Positions 53,140 to 63,436 of a stretch of 64,000 nt of DNA are shown piece after piece. Under the pieces are notes generated by a model. It was given only the letters and a program-made list of their open reading frames with translations. It had not been told where the DNA came from and searched no databases. Location: contig OY757021.1 in assembly GCA_963580285.1 (NCBI GenBank), positions 92,615,221-92,679,220 on the forward strand, given 5' to 3'. This DNA comes from Lucinisca nassula. Lineage: Eukaryota; Mollusca; Bivalvia; Lucinida; Lucinidae. Made by a program: the position numbers and the translations under genes. Within the stretch, counting starts at the first letter, position 1. Each line of letters opens with the position of its first letter.

Positions 53140-53480
53140 CGTCTGCTTAGTCGTCTGCCGGTTACTTAAAAAGTCATTTTTGCAAATAGTGTGGACCCAT
53201 ATCAGACTGCTCCTCTAGAAGCAGTCTGATTTGGGTACACACTGTTTGCCTGTAAGCAACAATATTCTTTAAAACATTTGCAAAATTCAGCAGACGACAT
53301 TTTCAGATGTAGTTTTTCTAGGCGTCTTAACCCTTTTTTGTACCAAATGGAATATATAACAGGAGTCCTTTTCAAAATTTAGGGCTGTCAGGTTGTGTTT
53401 TCATCAAAATTTATTTGGAAATTGACTGAACATTTAATTTAGCAAACAGTGGATCCAGGCCCTGATCAAAATGGGTTAAG
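53140..53480. repeat. Palindrome-core MITEs
   Basis: About 53140-53300 has TCGTCTGC ends and the core ATCAGACTGCTCCTCTAGAAGCAGTCTGAT. About 53326-53480 is a family P8 half copy (TTAACCC.TTTTTGTACCAAATGGAAT). The interval 52852-53139 and 53481-53765 show nothing else. Confidence 0.55.
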
Positions 53481-53765
53481 TCGTAAATGGATACACATGT
53501 CATTTTATTGGTATTCCACAACCTTGTTCGTATTATTTCTCTGAATATCTCTGCAATTTCTCTTGAGCCGTTTATAAAATTCCATTATCGACTTCTGTAC
53601 GTCACAAGGCCATATCAAAAGCTGTGCTATGTTGCTAAGCTTACTGCTTTCTTTTTATAGACATTTGAAACGGAAGATAGCCTTTGCAGTTTCTCAGATC
53701 TTATAAATATTGATTAATGACGATGATCTTTAGGTATCAACCTTTTGAGTACTACGCAGATTTCT

Positions 53766-54072
53766 TTTGTTTGTTTTGTTTGATTTTAGGTTTAACGTCC
53801 CTGTCAACACTGTAAAGGTCACTTGGAGACGCTATTTCCAATTTTGTGGGACTTTTACCCGACATTGAGATGAAATGACATCTCAAGCCCTGTCACCCAA
53901 TGAAACCCATAGGGTTTATTACCATAGACGGTCCGCCTCGCACCGCGATTCCTGGAAAGGCTTCGATCCTCTAAGCGGTTTACCAGTACTAGTGTGCGGG
54001 CCGGATTCAGCTCTTCATGGAAGCATCATGCAGCTCATATATTTCTTCAAGCCCCTATGGGCAAGGGCCGTC
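53766..54072 (-). repeat. Family S SINE-like repeat
   Basis: Full minus-strand copy. The overlapping ORF is a repeat translation. Confidence 0.85.
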
Positions 54073-54334
54073 GCAGATTTCGAGCGCAGACAACAAGCTA
54101 ATCTTTTTTTATTGTTTTCAGCAGAAAAAGAAGCTAGATAATACATATGAATTAATAAAAGGAAACATAGCCCCAGATAAGAGGGGTTATCCAATTATTA
54201 TTTTTCTTATTTCCACATGAAAACATACGTTGTGGGATTCAACATATGTTTTCATGTAAATCCTGATCAGACTCCTCATATGTGGTATCAGATCTGGGTC
54301 TACACTGTTTGCCAATGTCCCTGTACATTTACAG

Positions 54335-55018
54335 AACAATATCTAATACTCTGGTATTTTTTGCTGAAAAAAGTGTGAGTTCATTTTTTTTCAGCAAAAA
54401 TATTTGCAAATGCATAAGCTACTCACATTTTTTCAGCAAAAATATTTGCAAATGAAAAAGCTACTCACATTTTTTTTCAGCAAAAGTATTTGCAAATGCA
54501 AAAGCTACTCACATTTTTTTCAGCAAAAATACCACAGTATTAGATATTGTACTTTCTTGAACACTTAATGATTTGACCTCTAAAGAGCTCATTAAGGTAA
54601 CAATTAGGGCTGGCTAATCGGAGCTGAAAAGATAATCGATTATCAGTCCTGCCACTGCGATCGATAATCGGTAAGTAGTCGCTAAGGTTTTTATCATAAT
54701 TTTACCTGTCTGGCTTTCTGTCTGAGCATGGCTCTTACCATATGTTGCATTTTACCATATGTTTATCTAAACAGACAGGCCTGAGCAAACAGTGTAGACC
54801 CAGATGAGACGCCGCATAATGCGGCGTCTCATCAGGGTCTGCACTGTTTGCCACTCATTCAGCTATTTTAGGCATAACTTTGGGTAATAAATTGTACCTA
54901 TCAAGTAATCGATTAAAAGCAAATCAGAAATGATAATCATTTTTGTGGAATTTATTGATCGATTGTACGATTAATCGTGTCAGCCTTAGTAACAATGCTT
55001 TGAACAAATGGGCCATGA
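54335..55018. mobile_element. P5-like hairpin cluster split by a hAT-like MITE
   Basis: Four tandem copies of AAAGCTACTCACATTTTTTCAG-like arms lie at 54370-54535. A second element, 54605-54992, has inverted ends AGGGCTGGCTAATCG / CGATTAATCG.GTCAGCC and its own palindromic core at 54780-54855. Only partly resolved. Confidence 0.5.
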
Positions 55019-55285
55019 AGTTGAGCTGCTATAGAATTTGTTATGAGATGCTATAACTAGAGTCTTTGCAGTTATTTCTGTGTTGCAATGGAAACAAAAC
55101 TTCAAAGAAGCAGAAACCATATTGCATATGGTAAATTGCCAGCTTTTTCTGTATTTTCAGTGTTTGAAAATTCTTTTGAACTTTTCATTGAAAAACAGTC
55201 TTATGATATCTGGGACAAGAATTGATCTTTTTGTTTGAGCCTTCTCTGTAATGGGTCATAAAATCTATATAAAAATATAAATTTA

Positions 55286-55510
55286 ACCCTTTTTGTACCA
55301 AATGGAATCTTTCTCCTTATAGATAGCAGGTGTCCATTTCAAAATTTACGGGTGTCAGGTTGTATTTTCTTCAAAAACTATTCGGAAAATAAACAAACTT
55401 TTTGCAAACAGTGTAGGCTCTGATCAGGAGCCGTGTCTGCGGCGTCTGATCTGGGCCTGCACTGTTTGCCAGGGTACCCATTTTGGTTTTCCGGTTCAAA
55501 ATGGGTTAAC
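55286..55510. mobile_element. Palindrome-core MITE, family P8
   Basis: TTAACCCTTTTTGTACCAAA ... TTCAAAATGGGTTAA ends with the core GCAAACAGTGTAGGC.../...GCCTGCACTGTTTGC. A second copy, reversed, is at 58025-58183. Confidence 0.7.
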
Positions 55511-55553
55511 AGTATTATAGAGATTATTGTGTCAACATGATTTTTAGCTCACC

Positions 55554-57630
55554 TGAGCCTTTAGGCTCATAGGTGAGCTTATAGTATAGCCATGGTCCGT
55601 CGTCTGTCCGTCCACCATTTTCAAAGATCTTCTTCTCCTATACTGCAGGGCCAATCAAAGCCAAATTTCATATGGAGCCTCAGTGGGATGGGGGAATGAA
55701 AGTTTGTTTGCGGGGTCTGGATCACATGACCAAGATGGCCGCCATGCCCATATATGGTAAAAAGCCTTCAAAAATCTTCTCCAGAACCATAAGGCCAGTG
55801 GCCTTGAAACTTGGCATGTAGCATATGGTACTCGGGCCCATCATGGTTTGTGCAAATGGTGACCCCGGGTTGACCTTGACCTATTTTACAGCAATGTCAA
55901 ATTTGCCGAAGTAGGCTTTTGCATGGGGCAAAGTGAAAATAATGGATTTATAGGAAAACCATTGAAGACAGTGTCACCAAAATTTGTAGATCAGGTAAAG
56001 TAACTGAATACATGAAGATCTATGGGTCAGAAAGGTCAAGGTCATTCATTGGCCTTAGACCAAGGTCATTCAGGATCCATATTTCAAACATTTTTTTCTC
56101 CAAAACTGCAATTAAGTGAAATTTAATATGGAGCCTTTGTGAGTTGAACAAATGAAAAAATGCCAATACGGTCTAGATCACATGACCAAGATGGCCGTCA
56201 CGCCTATATATATGGTAAAAAGCCTTAAAAATTCTTCTTTTCCAGAACCGTAAGGCCAATGGCCTTGAAACTTGGCATGTAGCATATGGTACTCAGGCCC
56301 ATCATAGTTTGTACAAATGGTGACCCCGAGTTGACCTTGACCTATTTTACAGCAATGTCAAATTTGCCGACTTAGGCTTTTGCATGGGAAAAAGTGAAAA
56401 TAATAGATTTTTAGGAAACCATTGAAGACAGTGTCACCAAAATTAGTAGATAAGGTAAAGTAGCTGAATACATGAAGATCTATGTGTAAGAAAGGTCAAG
56501 GTCATTAATTGACCTTAGACCAAGGTCACGCAGGTTCCATATTTCAAACATTTTTTCTCACAAAACTACTGAGCCAATTGAAGTGAAATTCAATATGGAG
56601 CCTTTGGGAGTTGAACAAATGAAAAGCTGCCAACATGGTCTAGATCACATGACCAAGATGGCCAACACGCCCATATATGGTAAAGAAACTTCGAAATTCT
56701 TCTTCTCAAGAACCGTAAGGCCAATGGCCTTGAAACTTGGCATGTAGCATATGGTACTCTGGCCTATCGTAATTTGTTCAAATGGTGACCCTGGGTTGAT
56801 CTTGACCTATTTTACAGTAATGTCAAATTTGCTGACTTAGGCTTTTGCATAGGAAAAAGTGAAAATAATGGATATTTAGGGAAACCATTGAAGACAGTGT
56901 CACCAAAATTTGTAGATTAGGTAAAGTAACTGAATACATGAAGATCTATGGGTAAGAAAGGTCAAGGTCATTCATTGACCTTAGACCAAGGTCACTCCGA
57001 TTTCATATTTCAAAAAAAAACATTTTTTCTCAGAAACTACTGAGCCAATTTAAGTGAAATTCAATATGGAGCTTTTGTGAGTTGAACAAATGAAAAGTTG
57101 CCAGTACGGTCTAGATCACATGACCAAGATGGCCGCCACGCCCATATATGGTAAAAAGCCTTCAAAAATTTTCTTCTCCAGAACCGAAAGGCCAATGGCT
57201 TTGAAACTTGGCATATATCATATGGTACTCGGGCTAGTCATAGTTTTTACAAATGCTGACCCTGGGTTGACCTTGACCTATTTTATGGCAGTGTCAAATT
57301 TGTCAACTTAGGCTTTGCATGGGAAAAAGTGAGTGGAAAATCAAGGAGTCAAGTGCTCTTTCCCAGCACATTGTCAATCAGACATTCCCTAAATAATATG
57401 AAAAGTTAAAAAAAATATGACAAATGGAATAAACCATGATGAAAGCATGGCCTTCGATCTGTCAGAAAGGTAGGAATAGGTGGAAAGTTTTATCACATTG
57501 TTAGACATCAAAATTTTGTCCCCACAAGTTGTGTACCCCTGCTCTGAGGCTATATACATATATAAAAACATTAAAATGTACACCAGGACCAGGTGTCAGG
57601 TGAGCGTTTACAGGACCACTGGTCCTCTGG
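55554..57630 (+). mobile_element. Helentron-like element HL-H ending beside a RIC8 exon
   Basis: 5' hairpin TTAGCTCACCTGAGCC..GGCTCATAGGTGAGC. Four units of about 460 bp (TTGAAACTTGGCATGTAGCA at about 55803, 56266, 56730 and 57200). The 3' end has GGTGAGCG, the hairpin GGACCACTGGTCC and TCTGG before TTTTT. The right end lies 16 bp before the exon at 57647. Confidence 0.72.
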
Positions 57631-57646
57631 TTTTTCTATCTTTCAG

Positions 57647-57872
57647 AAAGTTGTAGAATGTCTGTTTTCCCGACTGTCGGAGCGTCTATCGTCTTCGTGC
57701 CACTGTCTATGCCTGGAAACACTACGTCTCTTCAGTCGAGAAAAGCAGCGGCTAGGGTCGATGATCTCTGACAATGGTTTGGCTCACATCATGAGGATGG
57801 CGGGGCTGGAACATTACGCTAAAGAAGGTGCTAGTGGGGTTGGTGTTACAATACAGCTGGGAGACCCATATG
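57647..57872 (+). CDS. RIC8: RIC8 (synembryn) internal exon, 226 nt
   Basis: Acceptor TTTTTCTATCTTTCAG and donor GGTAAGTT. It encodes 75 codons plus one base (phase 0 in, phase 1 out), with KVVECLFSRLSERL, LETLRLFSREKQRLG and a following helix LAHIMRMAGL. This matches the second and third helices of the Ric-8 N-terminal domain, where vertebrate proteins have the 'RILSRD..CLxP' pattern. Codon use and base composition differ clearly from the surrounding repeats, being richer in G/C. The exon reads through to the next at 61445 with a correct phase-1 junction. Upstream, it is nearly abutted by the transposon HL-H. Confidence 0.85.
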
Positions 57873-57902
57873 GTAAGTTAGCAAACTGTAAAAATCCTAA
57901 AA

Positions 57903-58183
57903 ATTGGGACACAGTGAGGATTTGCTGTAATTCTCCTAAAATTCTAACAAATTTGTTTCACGATCCAACAAGAAGTCCAAAAAGTCCACAGAGTAGACCC
58001 TGATCGGACTGCTCCTTCAGAACGCAGAATGCAGCATCTGCTCAGGGCCTCCACTGTTTGCTAAAAGTTCAGCCATTTTCAAAATAAATTTTAAAGAAAA
58101 CACAACCTGACATCCCTAAATTTTGCAATGGACTCCTGCCATATATAAGGAGGAAGATTCCATCTGGTACAAAATGGGTTAAT
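57903..58183. mobile_element. P2 and P8 MITE fragments
   Basis: 'TTCTCCTAAAATTCTAACAA', a degenerate palindromic core and then reversed P8 ending ACAAAATGGGTTAA, immediately after the RIC8 exon. Confidence 0.6.
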
Positions 58184-58199
58184 CCATGTTTTGCTGAAC

Positions 58200-58430
58200 G
58201 GGCCTCCGTGGCCTAGTGGTTAAGAGCGCTGACTCTTGATCATTAGGTCTCTCACCGCTGTGGTTCGAGCCTTGCTCGGGTCACATGTGAGACGCCAAGT
58301 TCTGCAACAGAAGGTCAGGTGGTTTTTCTCCGGGTACTCCGGTTTTCGTCCACCTCTGATTAACGATCGGCTCGATATGAGTGAAATAATCTTGAAAGGG
58401 CCGTAAAACCAAAACCAAAAAAAAAAAAAT
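58200..58430 (+). repeat. tRNA-derived SINE (family T1)
   Basis: Same structure as 49683-49937; A tail at 58418-58430. Confidence 0.85.
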
Positions 58431-58526
58431 GTTCTGCTGAACCACAATTACCCCTACCTTTTGCAATAGTATAGATCCAAATCAGATTAGGATCTACACT
58501 GTTTAAAACATCCTGCTGAATATATT

Positions 58527-58800
58527 TTGTTTGTTTGTTTGTTTGATTTGAGGTTTAACGTCCCCGTCAACACTGTATAGGTCATTTTGGAGACGTTGCT
58601 TCCAAATTTGTGGGACTTTTACCCGACATTGAGATAAAATGACATCTGAAGCTCTGTGGCCCGATGAAACCAATAGGGTTTATCAGCATGGTCAGTCTGA
58701 CTTGCACCGCTTTGCCTGGGCAGGCTTAGATCCTCTCAGCGGTTTACCAGTACTCGTGTACAGTCCGATTTAGCTCTGGGTGGCTGAATATATTAATTCA
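58527..58800 (-). repeat. Family S SINE-like repeat
   Basis: Minus copy with (TTTG)n start at 58527; the end is truncated within the AGCTCTG region. Confidence 0.8.
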
Positions 58801-58879
58801 GCCACACCAGTTACCAGCTCTCAGCCCATCAGCTTGTTTGATACACCCTAGCTCTTTATAACACTGTTGTTGGGGTCCA

Positions 58880-59065
58880 AAGTAGAAATCGTGTTAGTTA
58901 AACAGCCATGTTATATCCAAATAAAAATGTATAGATTATATAGAAAAATGACCATTTATGGTCATTTTTCTATATAATCTATACATTTTTGGGATCCATC
59001 TTGAAACCGTAATATATAGGAAAACCATGATATAACAAACCGTGTTATAATGAGGTTGTGGTGTA
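58880..59065. mobile_element. MITE with a perfect 30-plus-bp palindrome
   Basis: AATGTATAGATTATATAGAA...ATGACCAT is mirrored without mismatch across about 58925-58992. Flanks have TTATAACACTGTTGTT and inverted AACCGTGTTATAA. Confidence 0.75.
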
Positions 59066-59079
59066 TATTCATTCAATTC

Positions 59080-59400
59080 ACAAACTACATGATAGTGTAG
59101 ATCCTGATCAGATAGCTTCTTCAGAAGCCATCTGATCTTGGTCTACACTGTTTGCAAATGTAAGGGTGGTGGGAACAGCAGGATAAGTGTTAACACTCAG
59201 TTTGTGAATTTGTAGAGAAAAGTGGGGTTTACAGGGTATACATTATTTTCTTATTTCTACTCCAAAACATAGGTTGTGGGTACTCGTTAGAACCGCCTCA
59301 TTGAGGCCGTTCTAAAGAGCACCTTCAACCTGTGTTATGAATAGAAATAAGAAAACGTCACAATATTTCATCGGAAAATTAACAGTTTTGGAGGTTCTAA
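59080..59400. mobile_element. P1 half-copy and P3 palindromic MITE
   Basis: P1 core and right end at 59080-59195 (GATAGCTTCTTCAGAAGCC). P3 at 59217-59400 with GAACCGCCTCATTGAGGCCGTTC. Confidence 0.65.
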
Positions 59401-59419
59401 AGAATGCACTGTTGTGCGC

Positions 59420-59710
59420 AGGTGTGATTTTAAAATGTTGTGACAAGGGCTTTCCACTCATACAAAAATATTTTAAAGTGACCTTGACCTTTCACTTACT
59501 TTAAATAAAAATAACATCGGTAAAAACTTTTGAACCGTTTCAGATAGAGACTTTTTTATTTGGCATGTAGGTTCCTTGTGATAAGGGCTCCCTACTTATA
59601 CAAAACATTTTGACCCATGACCTTGTCCTTGTCATGTGACCTACTTTAATAAAATAAAAATTGATCTTGGCCCAAGAACATGTGTTCGTGTTTCACAAAC
59701 ATGTCTTGTT
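59420..59710 (+). mobile_element. 5'-truncated Helentron-like remnant HL-K
   Basis: Interior AGTGACCTTGACC blocks and a 3' hairpin ACATGTGTTCG..AAACATGT followed by CTTG before TTT. The interval 59711-59940 has nothing recognisable. Confidence 0.5.
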
Positions 59711-59940
59711 TTTTTCTGTTACATGAGAAATATAATACAGCCCTTGGGTTTTATATAGTATGATTATTTCAGGTTCTTAGTGTCTGATTTGAAATTTAAT
59801 GGCTGCAAAATGAGAAAATGAACTCAAATCTCTGCAATAAAACTTTTCATTTAATACTTTAATGAAGCCTTTTAGATATTGATGAAAATCTTATGATACA
59901 GTCAGAAATATAATATGCATATACAAAATGTCATGTATTT

Positions 59941-60358
59941 GATCAAACATTGTAGATCGAGATTAGACTGCTCGTGTTAGCAGGAGCAGTCTGATATGAG
60001 CCAACATTGTTTGACATTCCAGTAGCACAGTCAAGATTTTGCAGACATCATTTTCAAATATTTTTGTTTATTATTTCAGAGAAATGCATGTGAATATTCT
60101 GTTTGGAATGAAATGTTGAATCTAATTTTGTCTGAAATAAAGTTTTCATCTGCTTTTAAACATTTCTGTGGTGCTTTAAGCCTCAGCTGGCTCAATTTTA
60201 AGACTAGACTTGTCTATGTTTTCAAATTGGTAATTGGTAATGATCCTAAGTATTGGGACAAACAGGCTTAAGCAAACAGTACAGACCCAGGTCAGACTAC
60301 TCCTTCAGTCTGATCAGGGTCTACACTGTTTGCCATTCCATCTGCACTTTTAGGATTT
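59941..60358. repeat. Isolated palindromic core and reversed P2 MITE
   Basis: Core at 59945-60012 (GATTAGACTGCTC...GAGCAGTCTGAT); P2 reversed at about 60236-60358. Confidence 0.65.
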
Positions 60359-60474
60359 TTATGGCAGTATGATATACAGTTAAATTCCGCTATTATGACC
60401 AGATGAAATCTTTAAAACATATTTAAAGTTACAATTTTTCTTTCTGTGTGGTTTTTTTTTTACAACCAATGTCT

Positions 60475-60575
60475 TGGACTAGTAAGAGACCACCTTTGGG
60501 ACTGTTCAAAAGTGGTCTTAAAACCACTTTTGGACAGTTTCAAAGGTGGTCTTAATACAGGGAGTTTACTGTATG
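60475..60575. repeat. Inverted repeat (AGACCACCTTTG arms)
   Basis: AGAGACCACCTTTGGGACTG with its complement, and an inner AAGTGGTCTTAAAACCACTT. Confidence 0.6.
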
Positions 60576-60619
60576 AGCCCTGTCATGAGAAACCCTGTTT
60601 TGGGGGCGTACGTATGTCA

Positions 60620-60861
60620 CAGGCAGTGTTGACTGCACCATTGGAGCATTCCACATGTCCATACCAGTGGAGCAAAAAGTGCAGGCCCAGATCAGACGCT
60701 GCAGAACGCGGCGTCTGATCACGGCCTGCACTATTTGCTAACAAAATTTTCCATCAAAACTACTATAAAAACGAAAAAAATAGGCCAGACAACCCTTATA
60801 TGACAAATGAACTTGTCCAACATCTAGCAATGGAAGAGTCCACTAGTATACAATGGGTTAA
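60620..60861. mobile_element. LINE fragment then P7 MITE
   Basis: The first about 55 bp match the LINE tail at 37600-37660. Then comes the P7 core (AGATCAGACGCTGCAGAACG...) and end ATACAATGGGTTAA. Confidence 0.6.
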
Positions 60862-60866
60862 AAGTC

Positions 60867-60867
<1 letters not shown>

Positions 60868-60910
<43 letters not shown>

Positions 60911-60933
60911 GTTATCTATCTGTCTGTTATCTA

Positions 60934-60986
<53 letters not shown>

Positions 60987-61253
60987 ATGTCTGTTCCTTC
61001 CTTCCTTCCTTCCTTCCTTCCTTCCTTCCTTCCTTCCTTCCTGCCTGCCTGCCTTCCTTCCTTCCTTCCTTCCTTCCTTCCTTCCTTCCTTCCTTCCTTC
61101 CTTCCTTCCTTCCTTCCTTCCTTCCTTCCTTCCTTCCTTCCTTCCTTCCTTCCTTCCTTCCTTCCTTCCTTCCTTCCTTCCTTCCTTCCTTCCTTCCTTC
61201 CTTCCTTCCTTCCTTCCTTCCTTCCTTCCTTCCTTCCTTCCTTCCTTCCTTCT
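60868..61253 (+). repeat. Compound tetranucleotide microsatellite
   Basis: (TCTA)n, then (TCTG)n, then about 60 units of (TTCC)n over 260 bp, interrupted by (TGCC)n at about 61041-61052. Long open frames here are artefacts of the repeat. Likely highly length-variable and prone to assembly error. Confidence 0.95.
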
Positions 61254-61444
61254 GTTAGTCTTTGGCCTTTATCTCAGCTAATTCCTTGATAGAATCCAAT
61301 ACTAAGAATGAGGATTAAGTGTCTGGCACATGGACACAATGCATGCCTTGTGTGTGACTCCAACCCCGGAAGCCAAGTGTTTTACCTCTGCACCAATGCG
61401 CTTCTCTGTGCTAAACATAATGATATCTCTTTCTCTCTTTTCAG

Positions 61445-61514
61445 TAACGATAGAAGCTCAGAAATGTTTATGTAACCTCATCTACAACAATGCACAAGCC
61501 CAAGCAGCATGCAG
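61445..61514 (+). CDS. RIC8: RIC8 (synembryn) internal exon, 70 nt
   Basis: Acceptor CTCTCTTTTCAG and donor GTTAGT. With the single base carried from the exon ending at 57872 it encodes VTIEAQKCLCNLIYNNAQAQ followed by AAC and a split codon (phase 1 in, phase 2 out). The motif EAxKCLCNLI...AQ is highly characteristic of Ric-8, lying in the armadillo-like fold that holds the C-terminus of G-alpha. The long intron before it contains the tetranucleotide microsatellite, and a P1 MITE starts 22 bp after its donor. The next expected exon was not found before 64000. Confidence 0.85.
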
Positions 61515-61536
61515 GTTAGTACAGTCCAACCTGTAT

Positions 61537-61747
61537 TTACCCTTATCTGGCTGAATATTCATTTAAGCCACACCCATTTCTGTCTATCAACCAATCAAAT
61601 TACTTGATGTAATTTATTGCTACAAATTCATAAACTGAATGCCAAACAGTGCAGATCCTGATCAGATGGCTTCTTCAGAAGCCATCTGATCTGGATCTAC
61701 ACTGTTTGCAAAGATAGGGGTTGTCGTGAACAGCAAGATAAGGGTTA
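61537..61747. mobile_element. MITE, family P1
   Basis: Inverted ends TTTACCCTTATCTGGCTG / CAGCAAGATAAGGGTTAA with the GGCTTCTTCAGAAGCC core. It starts just inside the RIC8 intron. Confidence 0.85.
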
Positions 61748-61915
61748 AGCAAGCACCTAAGGGATAATCAAAATTTGTTCGTTTAAGACAGGTGCTTGCT
61801 TAATACAGGTGGATTTTAATGCATTTTCCATTTTGGGGAAACAATTACATGCTTGCTAAAGACAGGTTGCTTGCTTATTAGAGGTGGCCACTAAGACAGG
61901 TTTTGCTGTATTGTA
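61745..61915. repeat. AAGACAGGTGCTTGC repeats
   Basis: Several direct and inverted copies of GCAAGCACCT / AAGACAGGTTGCTTGC form a small fold-back element. Confidence 0.5.
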
Positions 61916-61927
61916 TCACATACTGTA

Positions 61928-62140
61928 ATGAACCTAAGTATTGGGACAGACAGGACTAAGCAAACAGTGCAGACCCAGATCAGACTGCTCCTGAAGGAGC
62001 AGTCTGATCAGGATCTACACTGTTTGCAATCCCGTCTGCACTTTTTGGACTCCTTGCTGGATTGTGAAACAAATTTGTTAAAGATTTGGGAGAAGTACAG
62101 CATGTTCTCAAGTTGTCTGAGTTTTTAGGATTTTTATGGT
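61928..62140. mobile_element. MITE, family P2 (reversed)
   Basis: TAAGTATTGGGACAGACAGG, perfect core AGACTGCTCCTGAAGGAGCAGTCT, then TTGTGAAACAAATTTGTTA. Confidence 0.8.
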
Positions 62141-62395
62141 ACCATATTTACCATAATGAGAGTACAGTAAGTCCCTTAGACATTTCATTTCAAGCCCGTT
62201 AGCCCATTTTAACCTGGACACACATAAAAGGGACACAAGCACACAGTCTAGACCCAGATTGGGTGCTGCATAATATAACCAATCAAATTGTTTTACCAAA
62301 CATGCCCAAAAGATGGCTTAGGGAGCATAGATATTAGAAGACAATAAATTCTTAACACAAGTCAACAATTTATCCCCCAAAAAGTGTACCAAAAT

Positions 62396-62586
62396 TATCC
62401 TAAGTATTGGGACAGACAGGCCTAATTAAACAGTGCAGACCCAGATTAGACCAATGGAGGAGCAGTCTGATCAGAGTCTGCAGTGTTTGCCATTCTATCA
62501 GCTTCCTGGATCATGAAACATATTTGTTAAAATTTAAGGAGAATTAAAGAAAGTCCTCAAGGTGTCCAAATTTTTAGGATTTTTAT
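62396..62586. mobile_element. MITE, family P2 (reversed)
   Basis: Same order of blocks as 61928-62140 with a damaged core; HL-I starts at its end. The interval 62141-62395 has nothing recognisable. Confidence 0.7.
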
Positions 62587-63062
62587 ACCCCCGCAAACGA
62601 AGTTTGAAGGGGGTATATAGGAGTCAGCTTGTCGTCGTCTGTCGTCGGTCCGTTACAAAGTCTGTTACAAAAAACTTTAACATTGCTCATAACTTCCTTA
62701 TTCTTTGACCGATTTCTTTAATATTCACACACCACACACCTTGCCACTAGTACTTAAGATTGATATACACAAACCTGACCTTGACCTTTACGTTGACCTT
62801 CCTCAAGGTCAAATACTTGTAAAAATTTGTCGTCGGTCCGTTACAAAGTCCGTTACAAAAAACTTTAACATTGCTCATAACTTCCTTATTCTTTGACCGA
62901 TTTCTTTAATATTCACACACCACACACCTTGCCACTAGTACTTAAGATTGATATACACAAACCTGACCTTTACCTTTACGTTGACCTTCCTCAAGGTCAA
63001 ATACTTGTAAAAATTTGTCAGTAGCGGGGGTATAATTGGCGCCCGTTAGGCGGCAGCTCTAG
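62583..63062 (+). mobile_element. Helentron-like element HL-I, two units
   Basis: 5' TTATACCCCCGCAAACGAAG; near the 3' end the inverted GCGGGGGTATAA, hairpin GGCGCCCGTTAGGCGGC and CTCTAG before TT. Two almost identical units of 188 bp begin GTCGTCGGTCCGTTACAAAG at 62641 and 62829. Confidence 0.78.
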
Positions 63063-63127
63063 TTACAGTATGCTTTTATGGAGATATAAGAAAAATTAAA
63101 GTATCCTTATCTAGAGTAATTAGCTTT

Positions 63128-63436
63128 CTTGATTGTTTATTTGATTTGTGGGTGAACGTCCCCGTCAACACTGCATAGGTCATTTTGGAGACATTGCTTC
63201 CAGTTTTGTGGGACTTTTACCCGACATTGAGATGAAATGACATCTAAAGCCCTGTCGCCCAAATTGAAACCAATAGGGTTTATAAGCATGGACCGTCCGA
63301 CTCTCACCGCTTTGCCTGGTCAGGCTTAGATCCTCTAAGTGGGTTACCAGTACTCATGTGTGGTCGGTTTCAGCTCTGCGTGGAAGCATCATGCAGTCCA
63401 TCTAATTCTTCAAGCCCCGATCGGTGGGGGCCGATT
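63128..63436 (-). repeat. Family S SINE-like repeat
   Basis: Full minus copy ending CCCCGATCGGTGGGGGCC. The interval 63437-63691 has nothing recognisable. Confidence 0.85.

Larger units (their letters stand above)
36808..57646 (+). other. RIC8 intron of 20.8 kb
   Basis: Bounded by GT (36808) and AG (57645-57646). It is filled with repeats listed separately, and no additional exon with convincing splice sites and homology was found. Human Ric-8 aligns without a gap across this junction, so none is required. Confidence 0.65.

Noticed and set aside
60800..61289. Long ORFs rich in YLSI, CLSV and SFLP repeats
   Set aside because: These are translations of the tetranucleotide microsatellite.
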